Below are positions 1-11,814 of a DNA stretch of 64,000 nt, piece after piece (the stretch's first letter is position 1; each line of letters opens with the position of its first letter). The notes under the pieces were generated by a model, which was not told the DNA's origin, did not search any database, and saw only the letters and a program-made list of their open reading frames with translations. This DNA comes from Hedera helix (Eukaryota; Streptophyta; Magnoliopsida; Apiales; Araliaceae), in NCBI GenBank assembly GCA_947179155.2, contig OX359280.1, positions 8,421,501 through 8,485,500 of the forward strand, written 5' to 3'. A program made the position numbers and the translations under genes.

Positions 1-195
1 TATTATTAATCATTTAATAATATTTTAAATACACATTAAATAATACCAATAGTTAACTTTTTAATTGTGTTAACTTTCGTCTTTATTTTAAACATTTAGT
101 TACCAATTAATCATTAATGGATTTCATATATATTGGTTTAATAACCGAACACGTTCATTTTACACTTATTTCAACTTAATTTTTCAAAGAAAACT

Positions 196-245
196 CGACC
201 CGGACCGACCCGACCCGACCCGGACCGACCCGACCCGACCCGGAG
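196..245. repeat. CGACC/CGGACC pentamer-like tandem repeat
   Basis: About 50 bases of CGACC units interrupted by CGGACC, GC-rich in an otherwise AT-rich setting, lie in the transcribed or U5 part of the minus-strand LTR. Confidence 0.85.
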
Positions 246-251
246 CACCAA

Positions 252-310
252 AAATCTGCTTAGCAGATTGTTCTGACGCAGCTGCGTCAGTCCTGACGCG
301 GCTGCGTCAG
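252..310. repeat. Cluster of three palindromes
   Basis: An AATCTGC/GCAGATT inverted repeat (252-268) is followed by two 18 bp palindromes two bases apart, CTGACGCAGCTGCGTCAG (273-290) and CTGACGCGGCTGCGTCAG (293-310). Each could form a strong hairpin in RNA or DNA. Confidence 0.85.
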
Positions 311-1109
311 CCATTTTGTCCGAAAGTCAACTTTTTGACTGCTCGACCCTCCGACGCTCCGACAGCCATAACTTCTTCATTTTAAAATATTTTGGGGTGA
401 TTCTTGAGTCCATTCTCATCATAATTTCCCCCTCTACAATTTCTCTTTAGATCATAAATCCAAATTCCGAACGAAACTGGACTAAAAATGGCTCACAAGG
501 ACAAAGTGAAAACTAAAATCACAAATCCTTGATTTTAAAGGTTCAAACTTGAATAAAATAGACTCTACACATCCAAATGACACCAACTTGGTGTTGTTGT
601 CTTCCTAACTTCTTCTTTTACAACATTTCATGGTTCAATCATATTTTTGAAAATATTTGACACGAAATTTAAAGATCGAACCACTTAGGGTTTTACCGGT
701 AAATCGTTATATGGACTTTCCTTCTAATTCTTTGCGTACCACCACTACAAATACATTTATTAACTATATCAAACCATGAATATACCTATATATCATAGTT
801 TTAGACTTCTAGATCATTAAAATAACTTTTTATCGGTTAAAAATACATTTTCACCGTTCAAATCATATCTAAACTATAAAAATGAAATAGGTGAATGTTA
901 GATCACTTTTGAACCTCTTGATCTTGGATGTTCTTCATCACTTGACTATGATCTTGGCTTGTGACTCCACCTTGATCATCCTCTAGCAATCTCCAACAAT
1001 GCTCTCCCTTATCTCTAGAATGCTCTCTCTTTTATCTAAAATACTTCTCTCTCTATAACTTGGTGAAATGAACAAATGACCAAACTTTTCCAAGCCTTGG
1101 TAATGAGTT

Positions 1110-1119
1110 CTATTTATAG
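1110..1119 (-). promoter_or_regulatory. LTR TATA box (minus strand)
   Basis: CTATAAATAG on the minus strand is the typical plant retrotransposon core promoter sequence. It is followed by a CT/GA-rich leader toward lower coordinates. Confidence 0.55.
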
Positions 1120-1320
1120 GACTCAACTAACCTCACTTATCATCTACTAATCAACTAACATAGGTGAATTAAAGGGTTAATCCATGCTTACTATTTTAGT
1201 GAATGACTACTTGATGGACTTGGTGATTGACCAAGTGATTGACCACCATGAATGACAAGTTTGATTGACTAGGGTGGTTGGGTAGTTGGTGAGCAATTCA
1301 CCCAGCACTTAACCCACATG

Positions 1321-1946
1321 TGGTTAACTCTCATAAGACCTATGGTTAAAGTACTACACTTAACCTTGGTCACTTAAAACTCAACCTTAGTTAGGGCTCA
1401 TCTTATTTATATATCTCACAACAACTAACCATAATGTGGTTAATTCTCTACATTAAAATGACCTAGGTTGGTTCACTCACCCCACCATGGTCTAAACTCA
1501 TCAATTAAATATACACACATATTCCACCAAATAACCCAAGTAGGGTTAATTCTCTACAATCAATTATACATATATATTCAATATATTTATATAATTACCA
1601 ACACTTAACTCTAGCATTGGTTAATATTTTATTTTTATTACCACTTAGGGTTAACAAATAACCCAACAATGGTTAGTTCTCTACAACATAAATTCATAAG
1701 AATTGATCATCTTCATTGACTAGGGTTAGTGAATCACCCCTTGGTTAATTCATTTAACCAACATTGGTTAACTCTCTACCAATTCATATACTTACAACAT
1801 ATATATCTCTACATATTCACCAATAACATTTTATTTAAATTACATCATAGCTTGAATTGACCAATTTAAATTGAATACAAGCAACATGCATCTTTACTCA
1901 ATCTCCAAGTGGGACCCCATGTTTGGTCAATACTCTACCATTTTTC

Positions 1947-2004
<58 letters not shown>

Positions 2005-2320
2005 CTTGCAATTTCTACTAACCATTAACCAATGTATGGTTAATTCTCTACAACATGTAATCCATGGTTACCTACCAATTCAACCTTGGTGAATTATATA
2101 TATACATAATTGTATCTATAATATTCTTCCTACAACTAACCCATGCATAGTTAAATCTTTAATTTATTTACTACCTAGGGTTACTCAATTAACTCATCCA
2201 TAGTTAATTCTCATCATCACATTCATTCACCTAACAATTAACCAATGTTTGGTTAATAATCTCTCTTGTCTACCAACTAGGGTTATTCAATTAACCCTAC
2301 ATTAGTTAATTCTCTACACT
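1321..2320. repeat. Degenerate minisatellite with motif TGGTTAATTCTCTAC
   Basis: The motif TGGTTAATTCTCTACAAC or a close variant recurs at least 11 times (near 1321, 1437, 1542, 1618, 1670, 1765, 2037, 2147, 2201, 2251 and 2303), often with an ACCAATG or CTAGGGTTA block beside it. Spacing is irregular at about 50-270 bp. It lies in the U3 part of the LTR. Confidence 0.75.
1951..2002. repeat. (AT)n microsatellite
   Basis: An uninterrupted run of about 26 AT dinucleotides lies inside the minisatellite region. Confidence 0.95.
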
Positions 2321-3102
2321 TAACAATATTTCCCAACATTTTGACCAACATTGGACTTTTAAGTATTTGGGCTACTAGTTTATTTTACATTGGACTCCCT
2401 TATTTAATTATTTGGGCTACCCAACACAACTCACACATCTTTATAACTTGGGCTAGGTAATTAATTTAATTGGACTACCACCACATTATATACAATACTT
2501 GCCAATATTATTTAATTGGTCTTATATTAATTACCTCTTGGACTATTAATTAACATAATACTTGGGCTTAATATTTAATTACCCACCTTCACGCAATATT
2601 CTCATATTGGGCTAACACATACAACAACTTATTAATTAAGTTAATTACTTAATTAATTAACTTCTTAATATTGTCATTCTAGGCAATATTCTAACTTCTC
2701 TACTTATTAATTACAACTTTAATTCATGACTCCTATAATTAACTCAATTAATTATATTACATGACCTTCCTTCTTACTTCATATTTAAACTAATTAATTT
2801 ATTAGCTTAATTGAGTATTAACTTACTCATCCTCTTATTTGGCTAACCATCACACTGTAGGTATATACGAATTAATATAATTACCTTCACTTCTCAATTG
2901 AATTTATTTCCTTAATAAATTCTCTACATGCATCATTAAAATATTCCCACATTTAATTTCTAACAAATAAATTATGTTAAAAAAAAAATGTTCACCCATT
3001 TTCTACACATCTTACTTCTCAAATTCTAGATTTTAAACCTTAACCTTTAATAAAATCAATTAAGATATTATTTAAAATCTTGAAAATATATGGGATATTA
3101 CA

Positions 3103-3860
3103 ATTTCCACCCGAGAGAAAGAAAAGGAGAAAAAAAATAGAAAATAGAGAGAGAAAGGCGACGGGAGAGAGAAAAAAGAGAGAGAAATGTGATATTCTTC
3201 AATCTTTGGTTAGATCTTAACATCATATATTGTATTCTAAGTGATTTTCAAGTGTCAAAGCATGTATTTCATCATTTGAAAGGTGAAAAAATCCGAGTTT
3301 CATAGCTTCGTTGTGTTTTATCTAGTAAATCTTTTAGATATAGTTTATTTCGTTCTTATTGCGTTTGTTGGGTGGATCTACTGTAGATCCGAAAATATTT
3401 GGTGCATTGCTACTTAAATAGTTTGATTTTGTGTATTTTGAAATTTGATCCAATGTAGTCAATATATGTTCTAGATCTGTGGATTAGGGACGGTTATGGA
3501 GGATTTATTGCGGATGGAATCTCCTCCTAACCTCCCGATGATATCCTTTTAGTTTGTTTTTAGCTTTTACGTATGTAGCAATTGCAATGCGCCTGTACGT
3601 AAATATGTAAATTTTGGGCCTTAAAACGACATCGAGTCGAAAGTCGGGTTTAAGGTCCCGTGATAGTGAAATATGTGATTGTGGGCGTTTGGGGCTATTT
3701 AGACGGCTTACATGCCCACAAATAGCTCCAACGTTATTTTGATGCTTGATCTTCCCTTTCGACACGGAAAATGAATTTTGGAATGAAAAGATGAAGATTT
3801 TCATAAAATCAATCAAACTAGGATATTAGATCATCCGTATGCTAAAATAAAATTGTAAGT
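3103..3860. other. Non-coding stretch with GA-rich tract
   Basis: 3113-3186 is strongly purine-rich (GAGAGAAA-type). The rest holds no recognisable gene; a 103-codon minus-strand reading frame at 3505-3816 has no domain I recognise. It is probably the internal or flanking part of decayed LTR elements. Confidence 0.4.
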
Positions 3861-4460
3861 GTCGGATGAGCTCTATTCCTATTTAACGAAGGGTTTGAAA
3901 AATATGTTTTACAAAATATCATCGGTTTTATTATCGAAACAAAAACAATAACAATAAACTTTTCGATTAAATCAAATCCTTCGTGCATAGGGTCAACGAG
4001 ATTTCTGAAGCACTTTCAAAATAAAGCATTCCAACGATCTTCACACACACATACACATGCGCACAAACACACATTTTAGGATTTAAAAGGATAGGAAAAC
4101 ATCAAGATTGCGGTAATCGTGTTTTCACGGAAGTCGGGGGGTGCCTAACACCTTCCCCTCGCTTAAGCAAGCCCCCAAACTCGATGAATCTCGGTTTGCG
4201 GACCAATTAATTCGGAGTCATATATGAGCCAGCGATTACGAAAATAAAATTCGGATGAGTTGGTACATCTATTTTCAAATATACCAACTGACGACTCTGG
4301 TCAATTGGCTCATAAAAAAATCGACATTTTGAAATCCTGTCGACACTAAGCCGACTCTTTTCAAAAAAAAAAAATCACATCTTAATCTAAAGGCTAAAAT
4401 TGGAAAGAGCCTTTAATATTAAAAAACGAAACGACTAAAATCCCGGCGTCGACAATAAGT
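3861..4460 (+). mobile_element. Tat/Ogre-like Ty3/gypsy 5' leader remnant
   Basis: The block at about 4135-4160 (GGGGGGTGCCTAACACCTTC) resembles a conserved leader block of Tat/Ogre-type elements. GACGACTCTGG near 4288 resembles a decayed form of the TGGCGACTCTGCTGGGG primer-binding region, an intact copy of which is at 33430-33450 on the other strand. No coding sequence follows. The assignment rests on remembered family motifs. Confidence 0.35.
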
Positions 4461-5192
4461 ATAATACAATTCTACGGAGAGGATTATAATATTTAATTAA
4501 CTTATTTACTAATTATTATTATTATTATCAAAATAAAAAATACTAAAAATTAGAGACCCATCAAATTCCACTAGACTTAAATTCAACATGTTAAAAACAC
4601 CAACCATCTGAACACCTTAGTAGTACTTACTAAACATAGATTCATCAATTTGGACAAATATGTGAGTTGAAACACAAAATTATATAGCGAGGATAAAACA
4701 TATAGATGAGTAGGTAGATGATCATCTTCTTCATATCAATCATAGAAAATTATAGCCATCGTGAAATCCACAGTGTTTGTTCATATCCTATCGTAACACG
4801 TTTCTTTACCACAAATTTTCTGGGCCACAATTCCTCTACCACTAATTTTGTCCGCTACAACATGTTCTTGTTACCCTACCTCCACCTCTTCACCACCAAA
4901 CAGACAAATCATTATTTCTTCATGTATTTCTAGGTGATATAATTTTATTTTTTTTTATCAATTTAACTATTATGATATTTTTATTGTATCTAAACCATTA
5001 AGCTTTTAAAAATTCTCTCAAAATACCTAAATTTGACCATATGTCAAACTATAGTTAATTAATAGCTTATGTATTCATTTAAGTTCCATTTAACATATTA
5101 GTGAAATTATAAATCAGAATCGAGTGTTTGGATCTTAGAAGTTTAATTGGGCGTCGTTGGTTTGATTGGGATATTAATAAAATTAATGTTTA
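4461..5192. other. AT-rich intergenic stretch, nothing recognised
   Basis: No domain-bearing frame, RNA gene or repeat structure was identified here. A 71-codon frame at 4718-4933 looks random. Confidence 0.5.
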
Positions 5193-5935
5193 TAAGGAAG
5201 AAGAAGGAACATTTTTTAGAACAAAGAAGGGATTTTTTTTCCTATAACGGAGAAGCCGAGAAGAAATTAATAGGTCATTTTATCTGTTCAATTGATTTGG
5301 GTTTTGTATTTTGAAGTATTTATTTAGCTTAAAATATTATTAAGCTTTTCTTTATAAATACTCCTTATTTAAGTTATAATTAGTTTTAGTTTAATATGGT
5401 ATACTTTTAATAGTATTTCTCTCTACCAGTTAATGTTAATTACATTAATTTAATTATTAATGTTGATTTAATCATTCTAACTAATTATTTAACTTTACCA
5501 GTCATAACTCTTTATTTAAGTATCAATATATAATTAGTTTTAATATTATTTAGTTTAATGTAGTTTAGTTTTAATATTATTGTTAAATGCTTATTTTATT
5601 AATAATATATGTTAATTTAATTATTTTAACTAAAATAAAATTATTTCACAACAAGAATAAGTGAAATTATTTTTAAAATAAACATAAAAAGTATCACATA
5701 CATATTATATTACGTATAAAAAAAAGTCAATATGCCCATGTTTTATGCGAGAACATGTTTATTTCTCTTTAATGGCCATGTTCTTTTACTTATTATTGAT
5801 GTACATATGGTTTGTAGTTAGTATTTGAAATTAATCTAGCATATTACAAAATTTTAAATGATTTAAAGATTAGTGGGGCCACCTGAAATATTACTTTAGT
5901 GTTCTTAGTCTTTGTAGGACAGAAATTCAAATCCA
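5193..5935 (+). promoter_or_regulatory. Upstream region of the terpene synthase gene, duplicated at 42881-43510
   Basis: About 700 bp directly upstream of the terpene synthase start is AT-rich without a clear TATA box. Its distal part (5193-5390) and proximal part (about 5840-5880) have collinear, diverged copies at 42881-43080 and about 43465-43505. Shared blocks include GGAGAAGCCGA and AATTTTAAATGATTT. The sharing shows a duplicated segment; its regulatory role is inferred only from position. Confidence 0.55.
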
Positions 5936-8900
5936 ATGGCTCTTAGTCTTATCTCTTTAACCTTTCTTTCCAATATGGCCAAGTTGCAGCCGATCACTAG
6001 CCATAGATCCTCAAAAACTGTCAAGTGTACAGTTTTCGCTGATCGAATCACAGCTAGGAGAGCCAAAAACTATCATCCTCCGATCTCAAAATATGAAAAC
6101 CTGCGGTCACTTACTAGCAACTATGGGGTACATTTATCTAAATTTTGTTATCGTGTAATTAATTTCATTATATATATAGGAAGTGGCCTATAACAAATGT
6201 TTGCCATGTCATTATCAGGCAAATCCTGGAAAGTGTTTTGTACTACAATTCGGGTACGAGTACCGAATGGTAGTGCAAACACCCTGTGTACTTTGACTCC
6301 CGAAAATCAAATGATATCTTACGTTTGTTACAAATTATTCTCTCTATATATGCATATATATTATGCAGACAATAATATATAATATTACCATGTAGGGAGA
6401 AACTCATATAAGAAGAGCAAATAGATTGAAAGAAGACGTGAGGATGATGCTTGAAAAAGTGGAGGAGCCACTATATAAAATGGAGTTGATTGATACAGTT
6501 CAAAGATTAGGCATATCCTATCACTTTGAGGTTGAGATAAAGAAAATACTGGAAAGCATTTATAATGGAAATTATAAAAGTTCTGTGGGGAAGAAAAGGG
6601 ACTTGTATGTGAAGGCTCTTGAGTTTAGACTCTTAAGAGAACACGGATTTCAAATTTCACAAGGTAATTTTTCATTTCGAAATGAGAACTACATTTTACT
6701 ATATGTTTAAATATACTTTAAATCTTACATCAAATACTATATTTATCTATACCATTAAAAAATAAGATATGACATTAAAATTTGTGTCACACCTCATTTT
6801 TTAATAATATAGATGAATGTGATATTTGATTATTGTGTATGTAAACTTGTCCCATCTAAATTGAATGAATATAAGAAAGTTGAACTAATATAGAAATAAT
6901 ATAATATAGGATACAATAACAATAGCAATAATACAAATGCAATAATGTATTTACAATAACAATTAGACTACTCTTTAAGATCCTGTGTTTTGGTATGAAT
7001 TTATTTAAATTTAGACTACTCTTTAAATGCTATATTTTATTTATTAATATCAAGTAGGTGCAATAGATTGAGATATAATATAGCAAGTTGACGGGTGATT
7101 GCTGGTTACTAAGGTGATTGACGGGGTATTTTTCTTCTAAAAAGCTGATTCTAGCGGCTTTATAAGCCTAACTACAACAACACTTATGATTCAATAATGA
7201 CAAAATTACTTTCATTCTTGCGACCAAGTAAAGAAGGCAGACCTAAATATTTATCCATATCGAAAACTTTGGACACATGGAACTTATTACAACAAGAAAT
7301 TCTATTAGTGACGTTACCGTTAAAATAAATTTGAGTGTTATTAATAAAATAAAATAGAAGAAACAATGAACAGACCATTAACAAAAATTTATTAATAATG
7401 AAAGTACAAAATTTTTAGAATAAAATTATCTTTATCGTTAAATTTCTTAGTATTTATTGACCGACACCATGAAGGATTGACACGAAACCTCTATGAGTAC
7501 TGAGGAGGACGTGGATTGAGGGAAAGGACACCAGCAGGATGCATATATATGTAGAGTTAAAATAGAAATTTTTTTGACTTTAAGTAGGAAAAGTAATAAG
7601 GCAGAAAATTTTAGTTTTGATTGTTACCTGATAAAATTGTATTTCTAATTCTAGTTTCTGATTTGTTTTGATGAACAATAAAGTTGAGTTCACATAGAAG
7701 AAAAAAGAAAGACGAACCGAATTATCTATTTAATTATATTAGTAGTATTTACACTCTTTGCAAAGCATGGGTGATCTTTTTAGAGAGTTATAATATTATA
7801 AATATTTTATTAAATTAATTTATAAATATACAATTGAATTTATTAAGTAAAATAATTCTGATAAGAAAATATTTTTTCCAAAAAATTATATTATCCAACT
7901 CATAATAAGATTTTACTTTCACTTAAAACATAATTATACGTATATTTAATTAATAGTAACAAATTCAAGTTAGTTAAGATAATATATGCGGGAAAAAATA
8001 ATTTTATTCTCAAATTATATTATCTAAGTTGAAATAAAATTTCATTTAATAATGTTAACAAACTAATATTAAGTTAGATGATCGTATGATTGTTTCTTTG
8101 TATGTTATATTACTAATTCTTATTTTTTGACTCAGTTGAACTAAAAGAAGGGTCTTGTTGTAGAATGATAATATTATTATTGATGTTTTAAATTTTATTT
8201 TTACAAATTATTATGGGATTGAGTAATTAATTTTTATTTAATAATAAACGAATAATATGGTCCATTAATATATTATATTTTTATTTTTAATAATATTAAC
8301 AATATAATATTGGGTACGATAATCCTCAAAAGAAAATAATTTCCTTTAAAAATTATATATTTTTTTAAATAATGATTAAATCTTACTTATACTCCAAACT
8401 ATAATTATATTTATATTTTATTAATAAAAATAAATTTAAGTTAGGTAGAATTCTTTATGATATTTTTTTTCTTCTCAAACTATATTATCTAAATGGTAAT
8501 ATAATTTTACTTAAGCTTGCATTATTGTATATATATTTGATTAAAAATAAGAAATTAGTATTAAGTAAGATAGTCTTATTTTTATTATTTTCTTATAAAA
8601 TTATATTATTAATTCTTGTTTTTTTTTCTTATAAAACTACGATACTAATTTTAGTTTCCGATTTGGATTGATAAATAATAAAAATTGACTTAACATAAAA
8701 AAAAAGAGTTAAAGGTTGAACTTAAAAAAAAAACAAAAAAGACGAAGCAAATCAAAGATAGAGTGGATATGTTTTGTTTTACTTTCCTTTTGCGCATTCT
8801 GTTATGACTTTTGAGTTTTGACACAATTTTTTTATATTGTATATGTGGCCTACTAACGAGAGATTATTCTATATTCTTAAGAACAGTATACTCTTCTCTC

Positions 8901-10878
8901 TCATATACATGTAGGGTTCGTCTCTAAGAGCATGGAATATTTTTTCCTACCTATATAATAAATTTATCAAATGCTATAAAAATATTTGGTAATTACTATT
9001 TGATAAATTTATTTTCTTATGTTGCTTGTTTGTTCTAGAGGTTTTCAATGATTTCAAGGATGAATTTGGTAATTTCAAGGCATATCTCTGTGAGGATATT
9101 AAGGGCATGTTGTATTTGTACGAAGCCTCATATCTTTCATTTCCGGGTGAGAGTATAATGGATGAGGCGAGATATTTCGCAACCAAACATCTCAAACAGA
9201 TGAACCTGCAAAAGAAGAACACAACTGAGAATAATGATATTTTAGTACTTGTTGATCATGCATTGGAGCTTCCTATGCATTGGAGGATGCAAAGAATGAA
9301 AGCGAGATGGTTCATAGATGTGTACGAGAGAAAGCAGGACATGAATTCAACTTTGCTTGAGCTTGCTAAATTGGATTTCAACATGGTCCAAGCGGTACAT
9401 CAAGAAGAGCTAAAACATTTGTCAAGGTGAAGTATCTATTCTAGTTTATAGAGTTATTAAATATATACATATCTAACCTGAAGTACACACATTTATAATT
9501 GTCATCACAATGTTTTAACCCTCCCGATACTCAACCTCAAGTACTAGTAAGTAACCGATATCGACCGTGAGAGAAAATTCGATTAAAAAAGCAGTTGGAA
9601 TAACTTCTCAAATATATAAATCAAATACTGCTGATGTTTCAACTTTTTGATGGCTAAATTTAATATAGGGAACATCTAATTTCACTTGCAAAAAATTCTC
9701 TTCCTCTTGTTCTTTTGTGTAGCTGGTGGAAAAGTACAGGTTTAGGAGAAAAGTTAAGCTTTGCTAGGGACAGATTGATGGAAAACTTTGTTTGGACAGT
9801 CGGGATGAATTTCAAGCCTGAATTCCGATCTTGTAGAGAGATTATGACTAAGCTTATATGCCTGATAACAATAGTCGATGATATATACGATGAGCATGGT
9901 AGTTTACAAGAACTTGAACTCTTTACAGGTGTTATTATGAGGTTTGTGATATTCTTGTCATTCGATTTTTTCTCCCTTCTCTTTTTACGAGTTTTAAATT
10001 AATTCTAAGAATGATAGAAGAATCTTGTAGTCCCATACACTACTATTTATAAAATAATATATTATTGTGAAAGCAGGTTATGCAGGACTTTGAAACTAAA
10101 CTCGTGGATGAAAAGAGCATGAAAAATAGGAGGACTTGTAAAGTTTGAATTGATTTTAATATATGAAACCAAAATCTTAATCCTAAAAAAATCAAGAAAC
10201 CTGAACCTTTTGAAAATTGTATTGTTTTTTCAATATATTGACGAAGGTTGTACACATCTCCTAATGCTATCAAAATTTACACCCCTTTTCTATTCTTTAA
10301 TCCTTGTGGTTGAAATTTCTAATTTTGATCTTAAATATAACAATTTGTTCAATTTGATGAACACATCAATTACGTACTATGTTGTGTATATCTCACAAAC
10401 CCAATCATAAGCAAAAAAATAAAATAAAATCATAACGTTATTCTAGACCATTGATTTTGATGTGGTGGCAACTTGTCAAGCCACATTAACTAGACTAGAT
10501 ATCCTCTGGTCCATAGAGCATTACTCCCCATTTTGTGACCATTATAGATCATATAACTCTCCCAAAAGTGGCAAGTCAAGTAAAATGCTTATTTTGGGAC
10601 GTAGTCTCATAAATTCTGAATTTTTTATTTTGAAATATTTGGACATGAAATGTAGAAGTTTAATACTAACTTTTATTGTTGTTCTTTCAGATGGGATATC
10701 AATGCAATTGAAAAACTTCCAAACTACATGAAGATCTTTTTCCTAGCACTCTATAACTCGGTCAACGAAATGACCAACGAAACACTTAAAGAGCAAGATT
10801 TCTGCACTATTTCTTACCTAAGAGATGCGGTATGTATCATTCTATAGAACATGATCTCTCTCTCTCTCTCTCTGTGTC

Positions 10879-10923
<45 letters not shown>

Positions 10924-11757
10924 TTAGAAAGATATATCCTCCATTGATTCTGTATGCATAGTGTAAAGGTTGTATCCAAGTTGTCAGCCAATTTCAAAGT
11001 AACCTCATAAGTTTTAAAGTGAATACCTACCTTCTTATAATTGTCACTTAGTGTCGGTGCTATTCTATTGGTTGACTTTTCCTCAATTTAGTGTCACCTG
11101 CTAGCTATGAACTTAGTTAATTAACGTATCTTTTTTATTTGTCTGTGAAAAAAAATACCTAGTTCTGCTATTCATGTTTTAGTCATGAGAATTTAGACGT
11201 ATTTTATATCATTAAATAAAAAAGATGTTTTCATTAAACGTGTACATGACATATATTGAAGAAAAGTTAACTCAATGAACAAAAATTGACATTAAATGTT
11301 GAAATTGTCTGGCAACATGGATGGACATATCTATAATTCAGCCATTTTGTAAATATATGCAGTGGGGAAATTTATGCAAGTGTTACTTGCAAGAAGCAAA
11401 ATGGTATTATAGCGGATATACGCCCACCTTGGAGGAATATATGAAGACTGCATGGATTTCAGTTGGGGGACCTTTAACGCTAGTCCATGCATACTTTTCT
11501 GTTACAAATCCAATAAGGAAAGACGATTTGGAATACTTGGAAAATTACACACATGTAATACAATGGCCGTCATTGATAGTGCGACTTTCAAATGATTTGG
11601 GAATATCACAGGTGCACTATACTTATTATATTCATTATATATAACAAACTTAGTTAACATCGTTCATCTATACCTCATGACATATTTATTGCTTACTTAC
11701 ATAACACTTGTATGACAGAGTTAACAGAGAGTTGCATAACACTCGTATAACATATTG

Positions 11758-11814
<57 letters not shown>

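Larger units (their letters stand above)
1..3102 (-). mobile_element. Large LTR (minus orientation), Ty3/gypsy-like, left part outside window
   Basis: Read on the minus strand, an LTR begins at 3102 with TGTAATATCCCATATATT, a start shared in its first bases with the LTR at 62302. A minus-strand TATA box (CTATAAATAG) lies at 1110-1119, followed downstream by a pyrimidine/purine-rich leader (970-1080), as expected for the U3/R boundary of an LTR. The purine-rich sequence just outside 3102 is a weak polypurine-tract candidate. The other LTR end was not found and probably lies left of base 1. No coding region is seen. Superfamily assignment rests on terminal sequence only. Confidence 0.5.

Noticed and set aside
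1871..2092. 73-codon plus-strand frame
   Set aside because: Half of it is translated (AT)n microsatellite; no domain.
3505..3816. 103-codon minus-strand frame
   Set aside because: No domain recognised, lies in retroelement debris, and has no homologous pattern I can name.
8974..9222. 82-codon minus-strand frame
   Set aside because: Antisense shadow of terpene synthase exon 3.
10043..10410. Overlapping frames on both strands
   Set aside because: They lie in intron 4 of the terpene synthase and show no domain.
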